In this document: in pieces, positions 42,308-50,895 of the stretch
Layout of the letters: each line of letters opens with the position of its first letter
Numbering within the stretch: position 1 is the stretch's first letter
NCBI RefSeq assembly: GCF_023715745.1
Contig: NZ_JAMBOV010000002.1
Span: 372,001-436,000, forward strand
Reading direction: 5' to 3'
From: Microbacterium oleivorans
Lineage (GTDB): Bacteria > Actinomycetota > Actinomycetes > Actinomycetales > Microbacteriaceae
DNA: 64,000 nt
The notes under the pieces: model-generated
Databases searched by the model: none
The model's input: the letters and a program-made list of their open reading frames with translations, nothing else
What the model was told of the DNA's origin: nothing
Made by a program: the position numbers and the translations under genes

Positions 42308-43912
42308 TCAGACCCATCCCGTCAGCCAGTTGTGCAGCCAGTAGAACTCCCACGGCACCCGGATCGCCGACCAGAGCGGGTACCAGAACGCGGAGACGGC
42401 GAGGATCACTCCGAGGATCACGAGTACCGTGCGGCGCCCGGCCGCTCGACGGTGGGGGTCGGCGTGCCGTGAGCCCGCGATCGCCCGCAGCGCGAACGTC
42501 AGCGCGAGGATCAGGAAGGGGAGGATCAGCACGGTGTAGAACTGGAAGATCGTCCGGCTCGGGTAGAACAGCCACGGCACGTAGGTTGCGGCGACGCCCG
42601 CGAGGACGACGGCGGCGCGCCAGTCCCGCGTGCGCACCCCGTAGACGGCGAGCCACAGCACGGCGAGGACACCGAGCCACCAGAGCAGCGGGTTCGGCAT
42701 GGAGTAGAGGATCTCGATGCAGCCGCGCGCGCTCGCGCAGCCGCCCACGCCGTCGGCCGTGCTGTTCGCGTACATCGACGTCGGCCGCAGCAGGAGCGGC
42801 CATTGCCAGGCGGGGCTCGCGTAGGGGTGGGACGAGGTGATCTCCGCCGTCGCCGTGTAGATCGTCTGGTGGTAGTGCCACAGGTTCTGCAGGGGCAGCG
42901 GCACCCATGACCAGAATCCGCGCGCGGGGTCCGCATCGACGGAGTGTCGCTCGTAGCCGCCGTCGGTGGTGAGCCACGTGGTCCAGGCGGCGATGTAGAC
43001 AAGGACCGCCACCGGCACGAGGAGCACGAAGGATGCGACGCCCTGGCGCACGGCATCCGCCGGCCAGAAGTGGATGCCGAGGCGTCGCCGCGCGAGCGCG
43101 TCGCTCACCACCGTGTAGAGCCCGAGGGCGGCGAGCACCCAGGCGCCCGACCACTTCACCCCGCACGCCGCCCCGCCGGCGATCCCCGCGGCCACCAGCC
43201 ACGGGCGTCCCCAGAGCACCGGTCCCCACCAGGCGGCGCGACCGGCCGCATCCCGTCTGAGCATCGCCTCGGCCAGACGGTCGAGATGACGACGGCGGTC
43301 GATGAGGAAGAACCAGACCGACAGGAGCACGAAGAACGTGAGGAGGACGTCGAGGATCGCCACCCGGCTCATCACGATGGCGAGACCGTCGATCGCCATC
43401 AGACCTGCGGCGACCGAGCTGAAGAGCACCGATCGGGTCAGCTGCCACGCGATCAGATAGAGGACGAGGACCGCCAGCGTCCCCGCCAGGGCGACGGCGA
43501 CGCGCCATCCGAACGAGGAGGTCGGGCCGAACAGGGCCATTCCCGCCCCGATGAGGAGCTTGCCGAGGGGTGGATGCACGACGAAGCTCGGCGCGTCGGT
43601 GTAGATGTCCGTCTCGCCGTCGGTGAACCGGCCGTCGGCATCCTCGGGCCAGGTGGACGCGTAGCCCAGGTTCCACTGACTCCAGGCATCCTTCACGTAG
43701 TACGTCTCGTCGAAGACGATGGCGTGGGGGTGCCCGAGGTTCCAGAACCGCAGGATGCCGGCGAGCAGTGTGATCGCCAGCGGCGCGATCCAGGCGAGAC
43801 GGCGACCGAGCACCGCGTCGACGGCGAGGCGCCGCCGCGCGGTGTCGAGACGGGCGCTCAGGGGCTGCCGCGCGGGAACCGCGGGCAGCAGCGGTTCCGC
43901 GGTCGAGCTCAC
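42308..43912 (-). CDS. Protein O-mannosyltransferase (PMT family)
   Basis: A 534-residue integral membrane enzyme with about eleven helices. The first extracytoplasmic loop has the catalytic Asp-Glu in HAIVFDETYYVKDAW (about residue 60) and the later VVHPPLGKLLIGAGMALFG, both hallmarks of PMT and its actinobacterial relatives. It transfers mannose from polyprenyl-phosphate-mannose to Ser/Thr of proteins being exported. GTG at 43912 is chosen because TAGGCT lies seven bases upstream. The promoter overlaps that of rsmI on the other strand. The neighbouring 1992-residue surface protein with a Thr/Pro-rich end is an attractive but unproven substrate. Confidence 0.87.
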   Translation of the reverse strand: MSSTAEPLLPAVPARQPLSARLDTARRRLAVDAVLGRRLAWIAPLAITLLAGILRFWNLGHPHAIVFDETYYVKDAWSQWNLGYASTWPEDADGRFTDGETDIYTDAPSFVVHPPLGKLLIGAGMALFGPTSSFGWRVAVALAGTLAVLVLYLIAWQLTRSVLFSSVAAGLMAIDGLAIVMSRVAILDVLLTFFVLLSVWFFLIDRRRHLDRLAEAMLRRDAAGRAAWWGPVLWGRPWLVAAGIAGGAACGVKWSGAWVLAALGLYTVVSDALARRRLGIHFWPADAVRQGVASFVLLVPVAVLVYIAAWTTWLTTDGGYERHSVDADPARGFWSWVPLPLQNLWHYHQTIYTATAEITSSHPYASPAWQWPLLLRPTSMYANSTADGVGGCASARGCIEILYSMPNPLLWWLGVLAVLWLAVYGVRTRDWRAAVVLAGVAATYVPWLFYPSRTIFQFYTVLILPFLILALTFALRAIAGSRHADPHRRAAGRRTVLVILGVILAVSAFWYPLWSAIRVPWEFYWLHNWLTGWV

Positions 43913-43919
43913 GGCGACC

Positions 43920-43929
43920 AGCCTATGCT
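43920..43929. promoter_or_regulatory. Overlapping divergent -10 boxes of the PMT gene and rsmI
   Basis: The ten bases AGCCTATGCT hold TAGGCT on the minus strand (43925-43920, seven bases before the PMT GTG) and TATGCT on the plus strand (43924-43929, six bases before the rsmI GTG). The two boxes share bases 43924-43925. Only 23 bases separate the two start codons. Confidence 0.6.
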
Positions 43930-43935
43930 GGGGCG

Positions 43936-44766
43936 GTGCTGATCCTCGCCGCGACCCCGATCGGAAATCTGGGTGACGCGACCGGGCGGCTGCGCACCGC
44001 ACTCGAGCAGGCGACCGTCGTCGCCGCCGAGGACACCCGCACCACGCAGCGGCTGCTGCAAGCACTCGGGATCGACAATCGGCCGCGTCTGATCGCCCTG
44101 CACGACCACAACGAGAAGCAGCGCGCCGCGGAGCTCGTCGCGCTCGCCGCGAGCGAGGACGTGCTGCTGCTCAGCGACGCGGGGATGCCGACGGTCAGCG
44201 ACCCCGGCTACGCGGTCGTCGCCGCCGCCGTGGAGCAGGGCGTCGACGTCACGGCGCTGCCCGGTCCGAGCGCGGTCATCACGGCGCTGGCCCTGGCGGG
44301 GCTGCCGACCGACCGGTTCACCTTCGAGGGATTCGCGCCGCGCAAAGCGGGGGAGCGCCGGGCGGTGTTCGGCGCGCTCGCGTCCGAGGCGCGCACGATG
44401 GTCTTCTTCGAGGCGCCGTCTCGCCTGGCCGACACCCTCACGGCGATGGAACAGGCTTTCGGGTCCGGGCGTCGCGCGGCGGTCTGCCGCGAGCTGACGA
44501 AGCTCCACGAGGAGGTCGTGCGCGCTCCGCTGGGGGAGCTCGCGGAGTGGGCTCGGCAGGGCGTGCGCGGCGAGATCGTCGTCGTCGTCGAGGGCGCGAG
44601 CGTCCGAGCGGTGAGCGAGGATGACGCGCTCGCGCAGGTGCAGGCGCTCGTCGCGTCGGGGATGCGGTTGAAGGATGCCGCCGGCGAGGTCTCGCGGGAG
44701 ACCGGACTCCCCTCGCGAGACCTCTACCGTGCCGCGGTCGCGGCGAAGAAGCCGCTCAGCCCTTGA
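43936..44766 (+). CDS. rsmI: 16S rRNA (cytidine-1402-2'-O)-methyltransferase RsmI
   Basis: A 276-residue tetrapyrrole-methylase-fold enzyme. The SAM-binding start LILAATPIGNLGDATGRL, followed by VVAAEDTRTTQRLLQALGI, LLLSDAGMPTVSDPGY and ALPGPSAVITALALAGLPTD, identifies RsmI. It methylates the 2'-OH of C1402 in 16S rRNA, a fine-tuning modification of the P site. The C-terminal 40 residues form the small helical domain of the family. GTG at 43936 is supported by TATGCT six bases upstream. Its last 11 bases overlap the end of the MalG-like gene on the other strand. Confidence 0.93.
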   Translation: MLILAATPIGNLGDATGRLRTALEQATVVAAEDTRTTQRLLQALGIDNRPRLIALHDHNEKQRAAELVALAASEDVLLLSDAGMPTVSDPGYAVVAAAVEQGVDVTALPGPSAVITALALAGLPTDRFTFEGFAPRKAGERRAVFGALASEARTMVFFEAPSRLADTLTAMEQAFGSGRRAAVCRELTKLHEEVVRAPLGELAEWARQGVRGEIVVVVEGASVRAVSEDDALAQVQALVASGMRLKDAAGEVSRETGLPSRDLYRAAVAAKKPLSP

Positions 44767-45691
44767 CGGAGCCCGCGGTCAGACCTCCCACGATGTAGCG
44801 CTGCAGCGACAGGAACAGCGCCAGCACCGGCACCGAGGCGAGGATCGCCCCCGCGGCGAAGAGCCCCCAGTTGCTCGCGAGCTGGTTCGACACCCACTGG
44901 AACATCCCGACCGCGAGCGTCCAGTTGTCCTCCGAGACGAGCACGATCTTGGCGATGATGTAGTCGCCGAAGGCCGCGATGAACGCGAGCAGCCCGACGA
45001 CGGCGAGGATCGGCGTCACGAGCGGCATGATGAGGCGCCAGAAGATCTGCGCGTGGGTCGCGCCGTCGATCTTCGCCGACTCGTCGATCTCCATCGGGAT
45101 CGTGTTGAAGAACCCGTACATGAGGAAGGTGTTCACCCCGAGCGCACCGCCGAGGTAGACGCAGATGAGCGCGATCTTGGAGTTCAGCCCGAGCGCCGGG
45201 AACACCTCGCCGAGGGTGAGCAGCATGAGGAAGATCGCGACGAAGGCGAGCGCCTGCGGGAACATCTGCACGATGAGCAGCGCCGTGAGGCTCACGCGTC
45301 GACCCGCGAAACGGAACCGCGAGAACGCGTAGGCGGCCGCCGCCCCCATGAGGACGGCTCCCGCGGCCGATGCGCCGCCGACCAGCAGGGTGTTGCCGTA
45401 CCAGGCCCAGTAGCTCGTGCCGCCGAGGGCGGTGTAGTTGCCGATGTCGACGACGGAGAAGAGGGCATTCGCCGCCGACAGGGTCCCGTTCGGATTGAAC
45501 GACGCCGACAACACGTAGACGAGCGGGAACATCGCGTAGAAGAGGATGCCGGCGGCGACGAGGTACTTCCAGCCGACCTCCAGCACCCAGCGCTTGCGCT
45601 GCGCGGGGCGCAGCGTCGCCGGACGAGCGGGGCGGGCGGATCCGGTCGTGATCGTCGCGGTGTTCGCGGCGGCGGGGGAGGGAGCGGACAT
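44756..45691 (-). CDS. Sugar ABC transporter permease, MalG-like
   Basis: A 311-residue CUT1-family permease with six helices after a 35-residue Ala/Pro/Thr-rich cytoplasmic start. The EAA loop reads MEIDESAKIDGATHAQIFWR near residue 200, where the ATPase docks. TLAVGMFQWVSNQLASNWG and the C-terminal LSLQRYIVGGLTAGSVKG are typical of MalG. The start shares one base with the MalF-like stop (TGATG). It pairs with the MalF-like protein to import an oligosaccharide, probably a beta-galactoside given the beta-galactosidase in the same operon. Confidence 0.88.
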   Translation of the reverse strand: MSAPSPAAANTATITTGSARPARPATLRPAQRKRWVLEVGWKYLVAAGILFYAMFPLVYVLSASFNPNGTLSAANALFSVVDIGNYTALGGTSYWAWYGNTLLVGGASAAGAVLMGAAAAYAFSRFRFAGRRVSLTALLIVQMFPQALAFVAIFLMLLTLGEVFPALGLNSKIALICVYLGGALGVNTFLMYGFFNTIPMEIDESAKIDGATHAQIFWRLIMPLVTPILAVVGLLAFIAAFGDYIIAKIVLVSEDNWTLAVGMFQWVSNQLASNWGLFAAGAILASVPVLALFLSLQRYIVGGLTAGSVKG

Positions 45692-47298
45692 CACTGGTAC
45701 TCCTCGAGCTTCTTGGTCTGACGGAAGGCGATCGCCGACACGACGCCGACGACGAGGAACACGAGGATCGACAGGGCGCTCGCGAGGCCGTAGTCGGCCG
45801 CGCCGCCGGAGACACCCGAGATGTCGTAGATCGCGGAGATGAGGATGTCGGTGTACCCGAGCGCGTACGGCGCGCCGGGGATCGCCGGCCCGCCGTTGTT
45901 GAACATGTAGATGATCGTGAAGTTGTTGAAGCTGAACGCGAAGGACGAGATCAGCAGCGGCGCCGTCGAGACGAGCACGAGCGGCAGGATGATCGCGCGC
46001 AGCTGACGGAACCGGCCCGCCCCGTCGATCGAGGCCGCTTCCAGCGCATCCTGCGGAAGTGCCTGCAGGGCGCCCGTGCAGACGAGGAAGTAGTACGGGT
46101 AGGTCAGCCAGACGTTCACGAAGAGGACGGCCCCTCGGGCGAGCCACGGGTCGCCGAGCCAGTCGATGTTCGCGCCGCCGAAGAAGAACTCGTTGATGAC
46201 ACCGAACTCCGCGTTGAACATGCCGCGGAACAGCAGTGCCGACATGAAGGCCGGGAACGCGTAGGGGAGGATGAACAGCGTCCGCAGGACCTTGCGTCCC
46301 CGCACGCGGGGATCGTTGAAGATCAGGGCGAATACGAGACCTATCGCGAAGGGGATGAGGACCGAGAGGACGGCCCACGCGAAGGTCCAGCCCGTCACGA
46401 GACCGAGGGGTTCGAGGATCGCCGGGTTCGTGAACAGTTCGACGAAGTTCGCGAAGCCGACGTTGACGACCCAGCCGGTCGGGAGGGCGGTTCCGTCGTC
46501 GGCGACGAAGTTGCCGGTGGGGGTCGCGTGGTAGACGAGGCCCGTCGCGCTGTCGGTGATGGTCTGCGTCTCGGCATCCCACGTCATCGTCGACAGGTAG
46601 ACCGCGCCGCTCGACCCGTCGCGCGTGCGGATCGATCCCTCGTTGGGGTCGTCGGACACCGGCACGCGCAGGTCGATGACCGCCTGCTGCGTCGCCTGGT
46701 CGCCGATGATCTGGTTGCGCGGGACGACGTTCCAGCCCGGCACCTGGGTGGCAGCGCCGGATGCCGGGGCGGGGCCGACGGCGCTCAGCGGCTCGTCGGC
46801 GGATCCCGCCAGGACCTGGCCGTCCTCGACGACGGCGAAGCCGAGCTCGCCGCCGCGCTCGACGACGGTGAGAGGAAGGGTCGGAGCGCCTTCGACACGG
46901 CGCTCGCCCTGCGCGAGCGAGGCGGCGACGGCCTGCTCCTGCGAGCCGATGTGGCCCGCGCCGTAGTTCGTGAAGGCGATGTAGCCGGTGTACAGGAAGA
47001 TGAAGACCTGGAAGACCAGGAGGAACGACAGTCCCGGGAGCAGGTACTTCAGGGGCAGCGCGCGCTTCGTGAAGTACACGACGTCGGCGGCGAGCAGCAG
47101 CGCGACGGCGACGCCGAAGACGATCCAGGACTCCGCCTGGAATGCGGCGACGATGCCGAGCAGTCCGACCGCGTTCACGAGGCCCATGAGGACCAGCTTG
47201 ACCAGGAACCCCCAGCCGGGCCCGGACCAGCGTCTGGCGTGCGACTCGGCCGGCGCGGGCGCCTCTTCCGGCAGGGTGGGGCTCTGCAGAGCCGTCAT
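45691..47298 (-). CDS. Sugar ABC transporter permease, MalF-like
   Basis: A 535-residue CUT1 permease. Like E. coli MalF it has extra N-terminal helices (about 35-130) and a large extracytoplasmic insertion (about 130-275, rich in Ser/Thr/Gly) before the permease core. The EAA loop reads LEAASIDGAGRFRQLRAIIL near residue 430. The long form is the MalF type rather than the short LacF type. GAGGGAG lies just upstream of ATG 47298. A GC-rich hairpin separates it from the binding-protein gene. Confidence 0.88.
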   Translation of the reverse strand: MTALQSPTLPEEAPAPAESHARRWSGPGWGFLVKLVLMGLVNAVGLLGIVAAFQAESWIVFGVAVALLLAADVVYFTKRALPLKYLLPGLSFLLVFQVFIFLYTGYIAFTNYGAGHIGSQEQAVAASLAQGERRVEGAPTLPLTVVERGGELGFAVVEDGQVLAGSADEPLSAVGPAPASGAATQVPGWNVVPRNQIIGDQATQQAVIDLRVPVSDDPNEGSIRTRDGSSGAVYLSTMTWDAETQTITDSATGLVYHATPTGNFVADDGTALPTGWVVNVGFANFVELFTNPAILEPLGLVTGWTFAWAVLSVLIPFAIGLVFALIFNDPRVRGRKVLRTLFILPYAFPAFMSALLFRGMFNAEFGVINEFFFGGANIDWLGDPWLARGAVLFVNVWLTYPYYFLVCTGALQALPQDALEAASIDGAGRFRQLRAIILPLVLVSTAPLLISSFAFSFNNFTIIYMFNNGGPAIPGAPYALGYTDILISAIYDISGVSGGAADYGLASALSILVFLVVGVVSAIAFRQTKKLEEYQ

Positions 47299-47326
47299 GT
47301 CGTCTCCCTCTCGAGGAAAATGGTGC

Positions 47327-47358
47327 CCGGGGGCGGGGGCGATGCGCCCCGCCCCCGG
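47327..47358 (-). promoter_or_regulatory. Intergenic hairpin between binding-protein and MalF-like genes
   Basis: A 12-bp perfect all-GC stem (arms 47327-47338 and 47347-47358) with an eight-base loop. On the transcribed strand it is followed at a short distance by TTTT. It could act as a leaky terminator or as protection of the binding-protein mRNA, lowering permease expression relative to binding protein. Confidence 0.55.
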
Positions 47359-47365
47359 ACGACTG

Positions 47366-48610
47366 TCAGCCGATCGTCGCCTCGAGGTCGGAGACCATCT
47401 TGGTCCACGTCCCCGCCGGGTCGGCGCCCTTGATGATCTGCACCTGGGCGGCGTTCCAGAGGTCCCAGACCGAGCCCATCTGCGGGATGTTCGGCATCGG
47501 CACACCGTTCTGCGACGACGCGACGAAGCCGGCGATCACGGGGTCGGAGGAGACCTCCTCCGCGAGCTCGGACCACGCCGGGATGCGCGGGTCGGCCTCG
47601 TACAGAGCCTTCTGCGCGTCGTAGGTGGCGAGGTACTTCGTCAGGAACTCCTGCGCGACGAGCGCGTTCTTGCTCTCCGAGGAGATGTAGAAGCCCTGCA
47701 CGCCCACGAACGGCGAAGCCGTCTCGCCGCCGGCGGACGGGATCGGGTTGACCTTGATGTTCGCGCCCTGCGCCGTGAGCGTCTCGACGGCCCAGGGGCC
47801 CTGGATCGTGTACGCGGCCTTGCCGGAGGCGAAGAGCTCGTTGTTGGTGTCGTAGTCGATCGTGGTCGAGATCTCGCCCGAGCCCTTCTCGCCGTGCTCG
47901 CCGAGCCAGGTCGCGAACGCAGTGCCGGCGTCGCCGCCCATGCCGACCTCGCTCGTGTACGAGCCGGAGTCGTCCTGGACGAAGACCGGCGCACCGAAGG
48001 ACGTCTGCAGGCCGTACATCGTGTAGGCGTCACCGGTCTGGCCCGCCGTGTTGATGACGAACGGCCGCTCCGCGCCGGACTCGGTGCCCGCGGCGATCAT
48101 GTCGTCGAACGTCGCCGGTGCGTCCTCGCCGACGAGATCCGTGTTCTGGATGAGCGCGATCGTCTCGAGCGAGTACGGCAGCGCGTAGGTCTGACCGTCG
48201 TAGGTGAACGCGTCGGTGGCCACCTTCTCGAAGTCGGATGCCGACTCGCCCAGGTCGACCGTCGAGACGACACCGGCCTGGACGAGGCTGCCGAGCCAGT
48301 CGTGCGCGCCGATCGTGATGTCCGGGCCCTCGCCGGTGGGCACCTGGTTGGTGAAGTCGTTGCGGATGTCCTCGAAGTTCTTCTGGACGAGCTCGATCTT
48401 CGCGCCGGTCTCGTCCTCGAACGTCTTCGCGGCCGCCTCGATCGCCGGCTTGCGGTTCTCGTCGGTCCAGACGGTGAGGGTGACGCCGCTGGCATCGATC
48501 GGAGCCTCGGACTCCGCCGGGGCGGGGGTCGTGCCGGTGCCGCTCGCGCAGCCGGCGAGCAGGAGGGAGCCCGCCGCCAGTGCGGCGAGGCCGATACCCA
48601 TCTTGCGCAT
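47366..48610 (-). CDS. Oligosaccharide-binding lipoprotein, MalE-like
   Basis: A 414-residue lipoprotein with a signal peptide ending LLLAGC (Cys21). The family 1 solute-binding fold shows VTLTVWTDENRKPAIEAAAK, GPDITIGAHDWLGSLVQAG, YALPYSLETIALIQNTDLV, GKAAYTIQGPWAVETL and NPIPSAGGETASPFVGVQGF. These match MalE/maltodextrin or galactooligosaccharide binders. GGAAGGAAG precedes the ATG. It follows the beta-galactosidase gene by 142 bases, a gap that holds a hairpin, and belongs to the same operon. Confidence 0.88.
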   Translation of the reverse strand: MRKMGIGLAALAAGSLLLAGCASGTGTTPAPAESEAPIDASGVTLTVWTDENRKPAIEAAAKTFEDETGAKIELVQKNFEDIRNDFTNQVPTGEGPDITIGAHDWLGSLVQAGVVSTVDLGESASDFEKVATDAFTYDGQTYALPYSLETIALIQNTDLVGEDAPATFDDMIAAGTESGAERPFVINTAGQTGDAYTMYGLQTSFGAPVFVQDDSGSYTSEVGMGGDAGTAFATWLGEHGEKGSGEISTTIDYDTNNELFASGKAAYTIQGPWAVETLTAQGANIKVNPIPSAGGETASPFVGVQGFYISSESKNALVAQEFLTKYLATYDAQKALYEADPRIPAWSELAEEVSSDPVIAGFVASSQNGVPMPNIPQMGSVWDLWNAAQVQIIKGADPAGTWTKMVSDLEATIG

Positions 48611-48681
48611 GGATCTTCCTTCCGGATGTGGTCGGTCGGGCGGCCTCTGGCGAGGTCGCGCCGTCACGACCGGGGTGTGAT

Positions 48682-48705
48682 CGTCGTGGCCGGGTGGCCA
48701 CGACG
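48682..48705. promoter_or_regulatory. Hairpin between the beta-galactosidase and binding-protein genes
   Basis: A 10-bp perfect stem (CGTCGTGGCC with its complement, loop GGGT) lies in the 142-base gap. There is no T-tract on the transcribed strand. It is probably an mRNA processing or stability element within the operon. Confidence 0.5.
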
Positions 48706-48741
48706 GCTTCTCTCTCAGTGCGGTCGACGGTGTCCCGTCGT

Positions 48742-48766
48742 GGGGCGATCGGTCATCGATCGCCCC
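48742..48766. promoter_or_regulatory. Hairpin spanning the beta-galactosidase stop codon
   Basis: A 10-bp perfect stem (GGGGCGATCG with its complement) whose five-base loop GTCAT holds the TGA stop of the beta-galactosidase gene on the minus strand. Ribosomes finishing that gene would melt it, so its folding would depend on translation. Confidence 0.45.
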
Positions 48767-50774
48767 GTGGAGCTGTGTGCGCCACGCGGACGACGGCGAC
48801 GTCGCCCCCGGGGAGCACCAGCGTGTCCCGGACATCGGCCTGCGTGAGCAGATCCGTGCCGGAGGTCGTGAGCGACACCTCGTCGGTGCCGTGGTTGATC
48901 GCCACGAGGTAGTCCGCCGCGTCACCGCGCCGGAGGATCGTCTCGACGCCGTCGGGCGTCGGCGGCAGGTCGATGCCGGCGTCCGCGTAGACCTCGCGCA
49001 TGATCGCGCGCAGGCCCTCGGCATCCGGTCGCGTGCTGATGTACCAGCCGACACCTTCGCCGTGCACGTTCCGCGTGACGGCGGGCCGCCCCTCGGCGGG
49101 ACCGTCGCTGTACACGGCGCGCACATCGGCGCCCGTCACCACGAGGTCCTCCTGCCAGACGTCGGCGGCGAAGCGCTCGTCGCCGAGTGCGATCCCCGCA
49201 ACGTCCCCCTGGCGCAAGGGCAGGTGCTCCTCGACGCGGACTCCGAGCGCGTCCTGCAGCGGCGCGCCGTACCCACCGGGGTGGACGGCGTCGTTCTCGT
49301 CGACGACCGCCGAGAAGAAGGACACGACGAGCGTGCCGCCGCGCGCGACGTAGGCCGTGAGGTTCGCGGCATCCGCTGCGGACAGCAGGTACTGCGACGG
49401 GACCACGACGAGGCGGTAGGGCGAGAGGTCGTGGCCGGGGAGGGCGAAGTCGACCGTGATGTCGTCGCGCCAGAGTCGCTCGTAGAAGGCGCGGATGCGC
49501 TCGTCGTGGCTGACGTCCTCGGAGGGGCGCCACTCGAGGTCCTGCGCCCAGAAGGACTCGAAGTCCCACAGGACCGCGACCTCGGCCTCGACGCGTGATC
49601 CCTGCACCTCGGAGAGCCGGCCGAGCTTCGCGCCGAGGTCGACGACCTCGCGGAAGACGCGCGATGCGGTGCCCGCGTGGGGGAGCATCGCGGAGTGGAA
49701 CTTCTCCGCGCCCGACCGTCCCGCCCGCCACTGGAAGAAGAGGATGCCGTCGGCCCCGCGTCCGAAGTGGCTGAGGGAGTTGCGCGCCATCTCGCCGGGG
49801 CGCTTCGCGACGTTCCGCGGCTGCCAGTTGACGGCCGAGGTCGAGTGCTCCATGAGGATCCAGGGCTTCCCGCCCCCGACCGACCGCGAGAGGTCCGCGG
49901 CGATCGCGAGTCCGATCTCGCCCTCCTCGTCGGCCGCCCACAGGTAGTGGTCGTCCGAGACCACGTCGACCTCGTCGGCCCAGGCCCAGAGGTCGACGCC
50001 GTGGTGCTGGTTCGCCATGAAGTTCGTCGTGATGGGCTGGGACGCGTGCGCGCGGATCGCGGCCTTCTCGATGCGGAAGCACTCGCGGAGCATGGCGTCG
50101 GTGAACCGCGCCCAGTCGAGCTTCTGCGCCGGGTTGATCGTCGAGGGGGCCGCGGCGGGGGCCCCGACGTGGTCCCACTCCTCGTAGTGCTGTCCCCAGA
50201 AAGCCGTTCCCCAGGCGGCGTTGAGGCCCGCGATCGAGCCGTACTTCTCCTCGAGCCAGCGCCTCCAGGCGCGGACCGCGTGAGGCGAGAAGTCCTCGCC
50301 CACGGGGACGCCGTACTCGTTGTGGATGTGCCACAGGACGACGGCGGGGTGGTCGCCGTACCGCTCGGCGAGGGCGCTGGCGATGCGGGCGATCGCGGCG
50401 CGGTACTCGGGCGCCGAGTGCGACACCATGCCGCGAGCGCCGAAGCCCATCGATACGCCGTCCTTGGTCACGGCGCGGGCGTCGGGATACTGCGCGAAGA
50501 ACCAGGCCGGGGGAGAGGCCGTGGGCGTGCCGAGGTCGACGGCGATGCCGTTCGCGTGGAGCAGGGCGATGACGTCGTCGAGCCAGCCGAAGTCGAACTC
50601 GCCCTCACGGACCTCGAGGAGGCCCCACGAGAAGATCCCGATGCTGACGAGGTTCACCCCCGCCTCGCGCATCAGACGCACGTCCTCGTCCCAGACCTCG
50701 CGCGGCCACTGCTCCGGGTTGTAGTCACCGCCGTAGGCGATGCCCTCCAGTCGCGGCCAAGCGGGGCTCGTCAT
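48753..50774 (-). CDS. Beta-galactosidase, glycoside hydrolase family 42
   Basis: A 673-residue cytoplasmic enzyme of normal GH42 length. The TIM barrel (about 1-380) starts with GIAYGGDYNPEQWPREVWDE. Glu153 in WHIHNEYG is the acid/base and Glu309 in WILMEHSTSA the nucleophile. A trimerisation domain (about 390-600) and a small C-terminal beta domain follow. No signal peptide is present. It releases galactose from beta-galactosides brought in by the MalE/F/G-like importer that follows in the operon. The divergent LacI gene and two operators upstream indicate induction by a galactoside or galactose. Confidence 0.92.
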   Translation of the reverse strand: MTSPAWPRLEGIAYGGDYNPEQWPREVWDEDVRLMREAGVNLVSIGIFSWGLLEVREGEFDFGWLDDVIALLHANGIAVDLGTPTASPPAWFFAQYPDARAVTKDGVSMGFGARGMVSHSAPEYRAAIARIASALAERYGDHPAVVLWHIHNEYGVPVGEDFSPHAVRAWRRWLEEKYGSIAGLNAAWGTAFWGQHYEEWDHVGAPAAAPSTINPAQKLDWARFTDAMLRECFRIEKAAIRAHASQPITTNFMANQHHGVDLWAWADEVDVVSDDHYLWAADEEGEIGLAIAADLSRSVGGGKPWILMEHSTSAVNWQPRNVAKRPGEMARNSLSHFGRGADGILFFQWRAGRSGAEKFHSAMLPHAGTASRVFREVVDLGAKLGRLSEVQGSRVEAEVAVLWDFESFWAQDLEWRPSEDVSHDERIRAFYERLWRDDITVDFALPGHDLSPYRLVVVPSQYLLSAADAANLTAYVARGGTLVVSFFSAVVDENDAVHPGGYGAPLQDALGVRVEEHLPLRQGDVAGIALGDERFAADVWQEDLVVTGADVRAVYSDGPAEGRPAVTRNVHGEGVGWYISTRPDAEGLRAIMREVYADAGIDLPPTPDGVETILRRGDAADYLVAINHGTDEVSLTTSGTDLLTQADVRDTLVLPGGDVAVVRVAHTAPRGDR

Positions 50775-50831
50775 GCTGCGGTGCCATCCTCATCGATCGG
50801 GCGGTGTCGCGGTGCCGCGCCCTGGAGAGGG

Positions 50832-50854
50832 CTGGGACCGGTAACAGGTTCGAT
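50832..50854 (-). promoter_or_regulatory. LacI-type operator, beta-galactosidase side
   Basis: The core TGGGACCGGTAACA (50833-50846) is an imperfect palindrome with central CCGG. With its flanks it is the mirror image of 50896-50917: an inverted repeat with about 22-base arms and two differences. It lies just downstream of the -10 box of the beta-galactosidase operon. Confidence 0.7.
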
Positions 50855-50857
50855 CGG

Positions 50858-50863
50858 AGTCTA
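50858..50863 (-). promoter_or_regulatory. -10 box of the beta-galactosidase operon
   Basis: TAGACT on the minus strand, about 84 bases before the ATG at 50774. This promoter therefore has a real leader, with GAGGA near the start codon, unlike the leaderless neighbours. Confidence 0.45.
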
Positions 50864-50895
50864 TTGCGGATGCCGTGCGTCACCCGGCTCCTGTT

